64,000 bases of DNA from Gymnopus androsaceus JB14 (Eukaryota > Basidiomycota > Agaricomycetes > Agaricales > Omphalotaceae): the NCBI GenBank assembly GCA_009733575.1, contig ML769573.1:62001-126000 (forward strand). The letters run 5' to 3'. Positions 23,901-33,599 of the stretch are shown piece by piece. Both the position numbers and the translations under genes were made by a program. The notes below the pieces were generated by a model. That model searched no databases. It worked only from the letters and a program-made list of their open reading frames with translations, and was not told where the DNA came from. How positions within the stretch are numbered: position 1 is the first letter of the stretch; every line of letters starts with the position of its first letter.

Positions 23901-24132
23901 CGGCATTGGGGACCTCGTTCTTGTTGATTTTCCAATCTGGACAAGGTTCGCGTTCTGCTCTGATTTGGGCCAGCGGAGCGCCATTGGCATTGGTGCTCGT
24001 TGGAGGAGGCTGAATTTCACTGCCGGATTCGGACTGAGAAAGGGCAGGCGTAGCTGAAGGCTGAATCTCAGACTCGACCCTTGGAAGGGGAGGCGTAGTC
24101 ATGGGCGATGGAAAAAAAAGACGGGATTGCAC
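20961..24132 (-). CDS. KDZ cargo gene B: conserved companion protein with Ser/Thr/Pro/Ala-rich repeat tail
   Basis: Multi-exon minus-strand gene. N-terminal part (24132 to about 23430; Met at about 24099 is another start) has a basic bipartite stretch KKKKAESKQESRKRKRNAE, then FLKNLWDVNQPV, WLTSILKIAKQFIKRFGRNL and VNDFPEDEQAGEQARRNAFD. Middle exons give WEELREGFYTKNP, LPESKRMEWVNKMKEELAE and IAAGIANTFGMACIIFLSG with GSDNGNIDV. Then follows AGTSIGSII and about 200 residues of TSTPAA repeats (22560-21778), and a C-terminus ending in an RGG-like GQGRGGGRSRNSRGG. From recall, Agaricomycete KDZ elements often carry a gene with this layout. Basic patches suggest a nuclear protein. Function unknown. 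Confidence 0.6.
21860..22480 (-). repeat. Coding minisatellite in cargo gene B
   Basis: Short 15- and 30-nt words coding for ASTSTPAALTSTP are repeated, and a longer block of about 190 bp (SPPEAASTSTP to GTAPASPST) occurs twice, near 22340-22160 and 22110-21960. This is in-frame repeat expansion. Confidence 0.75.
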
Positions 24133-24479
24133 TGTGAGTCAAATTCAGCCACATCGCGGCGGTTACGTCTTTTTGGGATTCTTAAACATTCATCGAATCC
24201 AATAACTTCAAGTCAGTATTTATCCCAGTCTACAATTGGAATGTGCACTGATGAGGCAACAAGCAAGGTTAATTAACAAAACTGTGGCTAAAGAATGCTT
24301 AGATGAGCAATGATCTGAGAGTGTGGCTGAACAAAGCTTAGATGAGCGACAATCTGAGCATCAAACCTTCTTTTGAAGCAATTGAAGTAAGTGACTTCAT
24401 GCTCTTTTTCTTATTGTTGACACTAATCTCTGGGCTTTATGCAGTTGCCTTCTTGATTCCTGAAATATCAATGCTGAGT

Positions 24480-25360
24480 ATTTTGAATTGATTTGCAGAA
24501 TGCTCGAGCTGAGTTACAGTACGTATGTTTTCAAGCGCTCACTTGACGAAGCCAAGTGCAGTGAGCACCAATCTAGAGAGCTAACTCAGGAATGTCGAGC
24601 TTTTGCTGACCCACAATGGATCCCAGTGAGGAAGAGGTTGGAACGTGCAGAATAACCAAGTACAAGTAAGTACCGCAATGTATTTTGGTCTTCAGCTGAT
24701 CGTCATACAGATTCATCATACAGATTCCTCGACATTTCTAGGCAGCATCTCAAAGACTGCATGAGCTCTAATAGACCTATGACAATTTCCAGGGGTGAGG
24801 GCGTTCATGGGCGAACAACTCAAACCAATCTAGCAGCAATGGATGAAGCAATTGTCCAAGTCGTTACTTACTTGCCTTACGCGCTTGTTATACTTATTTT
24901 GATCAACATTGAAACTTCTCGTTACACCAATCTTCAAGCTCTTGTAGACCTACGATGATCTAGAGGTCTTGAGGGCATCAAGACTGAGTACTTTCATTTA
25001 ACTTGCATGATGCTTGAGCTGACTTACGCTCATTTGCCGGATGCTTGAGATTTACAGCTGAATGTTGGTCTTCCGCTGGTCGTCATACAGATTCATTCTT
25101 GACATCTGTAGGCAGCACCTCGAAGACATGAACTCTTATAGACTTGCGATGATTTAGAGGATCGAAGGCATTGAAAATGGGTGCTTCGATTGATTTGCAG
25201 GATGCTCGAGCTGTTACAGTACGTATGTTTCCAAGTGCTCACTTGTATTTTGGTCTTCAGCTGATCGTCATACCGATTCATGTCATACAGATTCATTCTC
25301 GAAATTTCTGGGCAGCATCCCAAAGAATGCATGAGCTCCAATAGACCTATGATAATTTTC
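24480..25360 (+). repeat. Dispersed direct repeats, three degenerate copies
   Basis: A block of about 100 bp beginning TTGGTCTTC(A/C)GCTGATCGTCATAC and running through GGCAGCA..TC.AAAGA and TAGACCTATGA occurs near 24685, 25062 and 25250. A second block, GATTTGCAG.ATGCTCGAGCTG with TTACAGTACGTATGTTT, occurs near 24495 and 25190. No gene was found here; the region separates cargo genes B and C. Confidence 0.65.
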
Positions 25361-25642
25361 GGTGTTAAATGGGTGAAGGACTCCTCAAATAAATCTAGCA
25401 GAAATCAATGAAGCAATCGACCGAGTTAGTACTTACTGGGGTACTTTCATATTGGTCCTTACGATGCATTACCTGCAGGCAGGTAGGAATAACAAGGAGG
25501 CGCTTTTCTCAGATTTGCTGAAGCGGAGCAAGCGTGACTTGGTCCCCAATATACATGGCAAGTTTGCGGCACAGGATCGTTCACTAACCTTCAAGTAGGT
25601 ATACGTAATGACTTCCTTTGCTTCGACTCTACCATCATCACT

Positions 25643-26786
25643 ATGCCTGCACACAAGCTCTATAAGACGGTCACAGAACGAGATGCCACTAGGAAGGCCA
25701 GTTATCAAAAATATTATGAAAAGTAAGCACGCACGCCTTAGATTTCATGGCTTCAATGAGCTAACTTATGCCCATAGACACAAGGAGTCTATCAATGAAC
25801 GGCGTTGTAGTCAATACAACAATACAGGCGGTAAAAAGAAGTGTGTATCATACTCATACTCTCCACACATCTGATCAGCACTGAGACTTCCATTCAGGCT
25901 CAAATCAGCGAAGAAGAATGACAAGAATGCTTCATGTCCAGGACGCTCAGCTTACCGGTACGTTCTTCATTTCTTCTATCCTCGTTAGCTTCAATGGCTT
26001 CACTACACGTATGCTTCTGTCCAGACAAAAATCAATCAAAGAGAGTACTCAAAAAAATAGTTCTCGAAAACGAACTGCAACGAACAAAGGGTGGCATCGT
26101 TCTCTTTATCTTATGAATTTGTTTTCTTATTTGATCGCATTAGTTCAAAAGACTCAGCTAGCTCAGAGAAACCATCGTGCGTATTGACTCTCAGTATTGC
26201 TCAGCCCAAGTAAGTTGACCAGTCGGTCAGTGGTATTGTTCCCTCGAAAGACAGCCCTGCCGCTAGAGCCCCAACTTCAGGCATCCTGACAAATTCGATC
26301 AAGACTCCAAGTCCTCCACTGCAGCCTGCGATCCCAACCTCAAGTTCTCAGGATCCTTGTTTGCGTGGAGAATCTTTTATTCACATCTCCCAATATCATC
26401 CAAATACGTATGAACGGACTTTGGGCCTTAGACTTGCAAGGCAGAGCCTGGAAGCCTACTACGACAGTTACATCGGAGGCTTGGGTGGTAATTGGACGCG
26501 TTTTTTTGATCGCCTCTCCAATTCGTTTATCGAATCAGGCAACCCGGACGAGATTGATAAAGCATTCAATGATTACAAGTGGACCGAGCTCTGCCTCACT
26601 AAACGATTCAGAAAGCTGGAGGAGGAGGCTATCATTTTGGGCGATTATGAAGCGATACAGGAAGGGCGCGGGATGGTTGAGCGTGTGAAGGAAGTTGGGG
26701 AAAAACTTCATGAATTCTATCTGGCAAATATGTATGGAAGCGAAGATTTCCAGGAGCGGGTAAAAAGTGGAGATCTGAAGTGGTAG
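25643..26786 (+). CDS. KDZ cargo gene C: small basic-region protein with conserved C-terminal domain
   Basis: Start ATG at 25643. Exon 1 (to 25722) gives MPAHKLYKTVTERDATRKAS and QKYYEK; exon 2 (from 25778) HKESINERRCSQYNN; later short exons (SNQRRRM, KNQSKRVLKKIV) are basic. The last exon (about 26216-26786) holds a compact domain: YERTLGLRLARQSLEAYYDS, GNWTRFFDRL, FNDYKWTELCLTKRFRKLEE and the end YGSEDFQERVKSGDLKW. The N-terminus resembles a basic DNA-binding or nuclear-localisation region. Joins between 26070 and 26230 are not certain. Family not identified; position in the element suggests an accessory role in transposition or regulation. Confidence 0.5.
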
Positions 26787-27079
26787 TCGCTCATGTGTGT
26801 ACTAGCTGCAACATATAGCTATTTGGGTAGTCAGACTGCAGGATTGCAACAGAAATCAGCTTGCCAAGGGCAAAGACGTGTTACTATTCAGTCAGTGGGT
26901 AAGTGGGCGAGTGGCAGAAATTGATTGGTTCCAAATAGAGCAACATAGATACAGAAGACACAATACGAGACAAGGCAATGGCTGTACATAACGCATGAAT
27001 GGTGAGCTGGAGAGATAAAAGGCCCATGAGTGACGCTAGCTGAATGCTCAGAAGGACTTTACCAAGGATCAGACTGTGG

Positions 27080-27485
27080 TCAATATCGCTGTGATGGTGA
27101 TATCATCATCTGAGTGACTAGCCTTGAGCATACAAAAGTGAAGTGAACACAGATTGGCTTACCTGATGGAGGAAGTTGTTGGAGGAACCCTCGGTACGCC
27201 TTTTTGAAATCACCAGGTACAACGCTTTTGCAGCAAACTTGTTGAGTGTTCCAGCATCTTTCAATGATTTCGCCATCATATTCTGGCGGTGAATGAGGTA
27301 GATGGTTGCGACCGGTGGTCAATACAGCGGTGATTCTAAAGTTATGACCTGCCCAGTGTAAGTTAGTGAACAAGCGGTAGGGTTGAGAATGATTCAAGAC
27401 CTGAGTTCATGACCCTCTCGAGGAAATCCTCAACTACAACCTCCAGTGCAGCACGGACGATGTTTTCACAGCGGAAGAGAGGCAT
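27080..27485 (-). CDS. KDZ cargo gene: small conserved protein of about 100 residues
   Basis: Three exons: 27401-27485 (MPLFRCENIVRAALEVVVED, FLERVMNS), 27163-27348 (GHNFRITAVLTTGRN, EYDGEIIERCWNTQQVCCKS, FKKAYRGFLQQLPPS) and 27080-27117. Both introns have good borders (GTCTTG..GGGCAG, GTAAGC..GGCTAG) and keep frame. Function unknown. Confidence 0.5.
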
Positions 27486-27714
27486 GGAATCGAGGAATGC
27501 GATTGTTCAAAGGAAGGTGCAAGCGAGAACTAAGACTTGCCCTTATGTTAGTGTCCTCATTCAATTGAAGACAATGTCCACATTGGAATGGCACACATTA
27601 CGACTGGATGGGCTAAATGGTAATAGTTCGGCTGCCAGGATCATGGCAAGAAAGCAATACAATTTCAGACTATAGTACGAGTACAACTGATACTGTAATT
27701 TGACATAGGGCAAT

Positions 27715-28355
27715 CTAGACAGTGACGATTCGTACAACACCCTGTACTACAGCCTGATGGTAGGCCTGCAAGGCTGCAGCTTGAGTAGAATATCGCTTGA
27801 AACAGGCACCCGAGACCCCCATGACCTGTGCCTGTACAAATGCGCTATAAAGCAAAGGGTATGATCAGGCTTAGCGTGGTTTGAGACGCGATTGCAAAGG
27901 ACTCACAGATCACTGAAAACCCCGACTGACTTTCCAATAGTAATAGTGTAGTGCGTGTCATTAGTCGGAAGGGCATTGAGGGCACCGCAAGTTGAGCAAA
28001 TGACACAGGAAGAATCTGTTGGTTGTCAACATGAGCTGAGCTTCAAACATGAAGGGAGAATGCACCACTGGAAGCTGTTCCCGGAGTAGGGACAGGGTTA
28101 GGATTGGCCGCCGTAAAGTTGGAGTTAGAAGGTGCAGCAGCGACAGACTTGGACGCTTTAAAGAAATTCCAGTCAGCTGGAAGTGTCCACTGAGATCATG
28201 GCACGCGCTCACCCTGATGACCTTGTACCTGGCCTTTGCATAGCAGCAGCTTTCCGAAGACGAATGGCCCGAAGCTGGTCGGGGTTGAGAAGGTCATGAA
28301 GCTCGTGAGTGGAGAATTCTGGGTCGAAGGCAGAGAGTTCGTTGTTTTGGACCAT
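27715..28355 (-). CDS. KDZ cargo gene: protein with RNase H1 N-terminal (caulimovirus viroplasmin-like) domain
   Basis: Start MVQNNELSAFDPEF at 28355. The first exon has LNPDQLRAIRLRKAAAMQRP, middle sequence is Ser/Pro/Asn-rich (AAAPSNSNFTAANPNPVPTP), and the C-terminal exons read HYTITIGKSVGVFSDL, intron GTGAGT..TTATAG, AFVQAQVMGVSGACFKRYST and ALQAYHQAVVQG. This matches the RNase H1 N-terminal / viroplasmin domain (YxVxxGxxxGVFxxW...V.GxxGaxxKxFxtxxeAlxay), which binds RNA-DNA hybrids or dsRNA. There is no catalytic RNase H domain. Middle exon joins were not fully resolved. Confidence 0.6.
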
Positions 28356-28439
28356 GGTAATGGGTGGGTGAAAGTTTTTCTGATGGTGGGGCAGTCTTAT
28401 ATGCGTACCAGGATGTCCCAATACGTGTGTGTCATATTT

Positions 28440-28650
28440 ACCGTGTCTGATTTTGTTTAGAGACATCCACTGTGTCCCATTCCTCATTGTGTCCTATTCA
28501 TTGTGTCACATTCGCTGTGTCCGGCTTCTAACCTTGTGTCTGTTTTGAATTGGAGACATTTGCTATGTCCCATTCCTTGCTGTGTCCTATTCATTTTGTC
28601 CTATTTGTTGTGTCATATTCGCTGCATCCCATTCCAATGAGCTCAACCAT
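28440..28650 (+). repeat. Degenerate tandem words (TGTGTCCCATTC...) between divergent cargo genes
   Basis: TGTGTCC.ATTC.., GTGTCACATTCGCTG and similar words repeat about ten times between the starts at 28355 (minus) and 28671 (plus). Promoter minisatellite or protein-binding array. Confidence 0.5.
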
Positions 28651-28670
28651 CTTCGGAGTAGACATCTCTA

Positions 28671-29413
28671 ATGTCCCCTTCCATTCTCAATGAGCTGTTC
28701 CGCATATACTTTGAACGATATCCCATGCAGGCAGTTACCAACAAGGAGCTTGGAGACACAAGGGGTTTTTTGCCCGAGTTGATTGCGGATGCAAGATGGT
28801 ACAAGGAGAAGTTGATCATCGAAAGAATGAAAGAGGTGAGAGCTTTATCCGGTGGGAAAAGGTCACGGTGCTTACTGAGCCTGTATAAATGTAGGCTTTA
28901 GAAGAATGGCTGTCGAGTATGGAAGGAGCTGCAGAGCTTGAGGCCCTGGTCAAAGTAATGCCCAAGTTTGAGGTCATTGCTGCTCTTGACTCCGAAATGC
29001 GAGACTGGGCAACAGAGTTGGCTAAATTTAAGGCCCATCCACCGCAGTCTCCCCATGACCCTGTTTCAATGGTCTTCAAGCCACTCTTGTCGGACAAGTA
29101 TTCGATTACTTTCTACCATAGCGAATCCTTCCGCTCGGAGGAAGGCACAGACAATGAAGGCAAAGACAACGAAGGATCAATGCTCTCGGAAACCAATGGA
29201 GCTGCTTCCGACTCACCAGCCCTTCCACCACTGCCACCAACCGAGCAACTTCCTTCAAAGACGGTGCTTCCAAAGGTAAAACTCATTCTTGGAAAAGATA
29301 ACGGAAAAGCAGAGCGAGGGGAGCGTTTAGGTCACCGAAAACGCGTTAAGGCTTACCATGGAGAGGTTGAGACATTGAAGGAGCAGAGAGAGCAAAAAGC
29401 GTATGGCTGTTGA
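28671..29413 (+). CDS. KDZ cargo gene D: acidic/basic hypothetical protein
   Basis: Two exons joined by intron 28836-28894 (GTGAGA..AATGTAG), both phase 0. The N-terminal half is helical (LNELFRIYFERYPMQAV, DARWYKEKLIIERMKE|ALEEWLSSMEGAAELEALVK). A middle segment is Pro/Glu-rich and the C-terminus is basic (GKAERGERLGHRKRVKAYHG). A DNA- or RNA-binding accessory protein is possible but not shown. About 227 residues. Confidence 0.55.
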
Positions 29414-29600
29414 GTAGAGTAGAGTAGATCTTGAAATACTGGCGAGATTGAGATGTTGAAGTTGAAGGAGTAGAGAGAGCGAAAAGTGCTAGATCTTGAA
29501 ATACTAGCGAGCAATTGAGACGTTGAAGTTGAAGGAGTAGAAAGAGCGAAAAGTGCTAGATCTAATCGTGGAAATACTAGTGATTGATTCAAATAAGCTA
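29410..29600 (+). repeat. Tandem repeat of about 65 bp, three copies
   Basis: TTGAAATACT.GCGAG..ATTGAGA.GTTGAAGTTGAAGGAGTAGA.AGAGCGAAAAGTGCTAGATCT repeats with little change just after the stop of gene D; the first copy overlaps its 3' end. Confidence 0.65.
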
Positions 29601-29774
29601 GAACTCGCGACAACATGGAGGATATCTCACTCGTGTGGCTTGATTTGTCCACTGAGCACTCTGTGGTCTGTTTGCGGATGCACACACAGTTGAATGTTAC
29701 GTATTTAGATTGAAAGTATGAGCAGTACCTGAATACGCCAATGATCGCAAAGTGATAAAAACAAGGAGATTCTA

Positions 29775-30537
29775 TTACAATACAGGTTTAACACTAGGTA
29801 CCGGATCGTTGAAATTCTGATCGTCCTGAGAACATCTCGGCGTAATAGCAATTTTGGTGAGCCTGTCGTTGAGCAGGCAGCAGACGTCTCCATTGATCAG
29901 TGCCTGCATGTAGCAGATGCGTGCCTCACGATAGGAGGGATGGAATGAGTAGATGGCGCCAACGACTCTGACCTCTTTGGAAGCAGCTTGCCTAACTTGA
30001 ATGAGCAAGGTGTTCCATGAAAGAACACTGTGAAGACACTCACCAGGTCTCGTAGTATCCCACTCGCAGACCTTGAATCACAGCTACTGCGCATCTAGAG
30101 CCCCGAGGCTCAATGATTTTCTAGGAACACAACTTCAGGCAAATCCTCGCTTAGCTCCAGTATGGTACATACATTGATATTGGCGATCCTAATCATATCG
30201 TATCCAGTAGTAACAGAGGTTTTGTCTAGGATGAACCTCTCAGCAGGACGCACGACAGACTACTTCAGTCAGTGAGGGATGATTGGGATTAGAGTGTGTA
30301 ACTTACAATAAGTTCCAGACAATCTTGTATATAATATTCAAAATCGCGGTGGAGCTTCTGAATATGGGCCTTGACTTCAGCGTCAGAGTCCGACTCCTCG
30401 CCATCAGATCCAGAGTCCGACTCGCTACCGTATGCAGAGTCTGAGTCGCTATGAGCACCTGAGCTATCGTTGGAACCAGGGTGCTTGGAATTGAGCGCTG
30501 TAGTGAGAGCAGAGGCGGAAGTGCTGTGTTGCTGCAT
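29775..30537 (-). CDS. KDZ cargo gene E, paralogue of gene A
   Basis: Exons: MQQHSTSASALTTALNSKHP and a Ser/Asp/Glu run (SDSDSAYGSESDSGSDGEES) followed by KLHRDFEYYIQDCLELI; then VVRPAERFILDK and TTGYDMIRIANIN; then KIIEPRG, AVAVIQGLRVGYYETW; then VRVVGAIYSFHPSYREARIC, YMQALINGDVCCLLNDRL. Introns have usable GT-AG borders (GTAAGT.., GTATGT.., GTGAGT..). Unlike gene A, no in-frame stop was found in the conserved part. Function unknown. Confidence 0.55.
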
Positions 30538-30633
30538 TGCCAGTAGATGAGGTCGTATAGTAGAAATGTGGGGATTTTTTCATGCCCATTATATGTGTAC
30601 CTACTTTTATGAGCAAAAAGAAGCCCGGGCCAA

Positions 30634-30857
30634 ATTTGGTGCGACGAGGAGCCAATCTAATGCGACGGTAAGCCCATTCGAATGCGACAGTAAGCCCATT
30701 CGAATACAATGGTAAGCCCATTCGAATGCGACCAGGCGCCAATCCTAATGTGACGGGGGGAAGCGCATTCTAATGCAACGGGGGGAGCCCATTCTATTGC
30801 GACGGAGAGCCCATTCTAATGCGATGTGGAGCCCAATCTAATGCGACAGGGAGCCCA
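30634..30857 (+). repeat. Tandem repeat of 20-23 bp, about ten copies (GAGCCCATTCTAATGCGACGG)
   Basis: Lies between cargo gene E and the right inverted repeat of the KDZ element. Contains the AATGCGAC word also found upstream of gene A. Confidence 0.8.
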
Positions 30858-30962
30858 TTGGAGAGCGGACAGGCTTGGTGATCTACGGGGGACAATGTAA
30901 TAGGGTACGTCGGTAAATTACGGGGGATAATACTTTAGGCTTACATGGTCTCCTGACAAAGT

Positions 30963-31912
30963 GGAGGTAAGTATATATTACGGTCTTGATGTTAGAAATT
31001 AGAATTGAAAACTGCGAACAATGTAGTCCGGGTCTCTACCTATATCCCAAGATTGGCATACTAATGTTCAAAGGAAAGATGAAAAGCACATACATAAAGG
31101 CGCGCCGACAAAGAATCGGTTACTTGTCCTAGAACGATCTTCATTACGGTATAAAGCATCGGGACTTTTATTCATTCGGATACTTGCCAATGGAGATGAT
31201 TGGAAACAAAAATAGGAGAATCATAATGATCCACACCTTGAGCCGGAATTTGATCTTCCATAGCACAATTTCCAGCAAAATGGTTGACATTGGTCGACCA
31301 TGTTTATCGAATCTATGAATAGGACCAAGTAAGAACTCGTTTACAAATTAGATAGGAATTGAAATGTACCACATAAGTGGCTATCGAGGTACAGGTAACA
31401 GAAATAAAAACTTACTTAGTTAGAGTTTCACCATACAACACCCTTCGGCTCCCATAATGTCAGATTGTCTGACATACGTTTCAGCAACAACCATAATTTA
31501 ACTATCTGTTTTAACTTCGAGTTGAAAGCAAGTTCAACATTGAACAAAGTCATCTCGAGAGTCGAGATCGACGTAACACCTCTCAGGTCATCAGAATGAT
31601 CAAAATACTTGCTCATCATACACATAAGGATATGTGAGTGGACGCCATCACTCACAAGAGTATAAGGTCGAGTTGCGAAAACGCTTCACCGTTAATGACG
31701 ACGCGAAAGAGAATTTCTTAGAGAAGGTTTAGAAGCGCGTAATTTAGGCAGCAATGTGATTGCTCATTCCTGTCTTTCTGCGTTCTGATGAAATACTAGC
31801 AGTGTTCTTGACCTCATGGATTGCTATGGATGGCAAAAGGTGGATTCCGTGGGGGTAGTATTTCATGAAGAAAAATAATCGTCGATTCGTCAGAGTGGAA
31901 AGCGCTGAGGAT
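30963..31912. other. Intergenic, no gene recognised
   Basis: Host DNA right of the KDZ element. Minus ORF 31428-31655 has no recognisable family. Confidence 0.35.
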
Positions 31913-33385
31913 CTATCCCTCCAAATGCAAGTACTTCAACCACTCTATAGGATGCAATAATTCACTCCTGAACAATCGATCGTTCACGGACTCATGTGTG
32001 TCCAGTCCTTTAACAAAGGGCGTCCTTGGAAATACAATCTTCTCCTCAGATAGAGTGGAACAAGGCACTTCTCGCCGCCAGGCTTCAACATCCAATGGGG
32101 ATTGAGGCGCATAGTCAGGAAGCTTGGGAATAATCTTTGAGTGGGAAGAAGACGAGCAGCCAGAAGTTTCAGAGTTGAAGGGTTCCCAAGTATCCTCAGA
32201 CACAACCTCCTGCTTCAGATTTTCCTCCCTTGGAATTACAGACAAGCCATCATTGCAATTATACTGCGTATCAGTTAGACCAAGGATAACCGGTCCCGAA
32301 GTCCTCTGTAGGGTTGACAGTGTTCCAGGGGATGGCGGAAGAGTGAGACTGGGAAAGGGGAACCTGCGACTACGATAATCCTTGAACTTGATGCTATCCC
32401 TAGAAGGATCGGAATAAGGCGGTGGCCATGTACCATTGCGGGCAATGTCCAACTCGGCCTGCTGGAAAGGTGGAAAGCGATATCCAGTGTCTGGGTTCCA
32501 AAACCACATGGCCATTATCGACTGTGCAAGGCCCAAAACATCCTGATGGTAGGGGTCACCAGCTCTAGATGTCATTCGTACAAGACGGTGTATGTTGCCG
32601 AGTATCGAGAATGGAATGGATAACATAGTTGGTAGGATGGGAAATGGCTTTGAGTGACCAAAACCTGGTATCTGGTCTTCTTCGTATGAATCAAATCCTG
32701 TATTACTATCGTTACGACGAGAGATGGGTAGGGTCGAATGTACACGGTGAAGGGTAAAAGGACCTGGTCGCGTTTCGTCGATAACTGCCTAGAGTGGGGT
32801 TCATATATGGATGGAACAGAAGAAATCCATTTAGGAACATACCGGATAAGCGTCCTCATACCGTGGTCTTCCGGGATCTGGCATACCACACTGAATCCTT
32901 GCTTGTCGATACTTCATTACATCAAGCTCATAGAGATAGACTCGGGCGAGGATGTCTTCATGAAGGAATACCGTGAATTCTCCTTCGTCCATCGAGGTAT
33001 TGTAGCTTAATTGGACTGAGGAATTCAGATTATGTGAGATCGAAAATTGACAGAACATACTAGGTAGTATATTTTCTCTTCGTTGACCAAGTAAGGTCAA
33101 TGGTTCGACTCGCCTTTGAAGTAGATTGGCAGAATCCATGAGAGGGATCTAAACGCACAGTTTAGTGGTTTTATTGCCAGTATCTATGCGCCATCGACTC
33201 ACCATACGTTCAAGATCGGGGAACGCGACCACATAGCAGTGATTTAACGGTGCTACCGTGTTGAGTATTGGGCAGAATCGGCTCGAGCGGTTATAATACG
33301 TGGCCATGATATTGAGCTCCGTTGTAGAATAGACACGGTTGCTACCGGTTTTAACCTTTTCGGACTTCTCATTCGAGCTTGACAT
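31913..33385 (-). CDS. Orphan Agaricomycete protein, intact member of a paralogue pair
   Basis: Four exons at 33203-33385, 33061-33148, 32843-33015 and 31913-32788, with canonical borders; lengths sum to 1320 nt (439 residues). Start MSSSNEKSEKVK is favoured by a TATATA box 40-50 bp upstream near 33430. Conserved blocks: FPDLERM, IPLMDSANLLQRRVEPLTLL, SMDEGEFTVFLHEDILARVY, DETRPGPFTLHRVHS, PFSILGNIHRLVRM, AMWFWNPDTGYRFPPFQQAE. The C-terminal third is Ser/Pro-rich and looks disordered. No transmembrane segment or known domain seen. A damaged copy lies at 4459-5931. Confidence 0.7.
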
Positions 33386-33599
33386 GGCTGCGATGGAGGA
33401 GAGAGGAAGACAGCGTAAAACATAGGAGCTACATATATACGCGGTCCGGCAGGACCTCCGATCTGAGCTATCCAAGGCTCAACCAAGGCTTCAACTTCAG
33501 GCTTCAGGTTTCAATATTTCAATACTGATAGCGATACATTAACGATGAAAAATGCGTTACATACATACATACATACTAATACACCAAATACTTTTTTCC

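Larger units (their letters stand above)
15351..30955. mobile_element. KDZ (Kyakuja-Dileera-Zisupton) DNA transposon, 15.6 kb, with cargo genes
   Basis: Flanked by the 7-bp direct repeat ACAAAGT (15344-15350 and 30956-30962). Left end CAATACACCATGCAGGCCC matches reversed right end CAGGAGACCATGTAAGCCT. Both ends continue with TATTATCCCCCGTAATTTAC and a second CATTACATT.TCCCCCGTA block (15360-15432 and 30887-30950). Inside, on the left, is a KDZ transposase (15840-19711, minus), followed by seven other genes up to 30537. Gene arrangement and near-intact ends suggest a fairly recent insertion. KDZ elements are usually described with 8-bp duplications; here 7 bp match perfectly. Confidence 0.88.
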
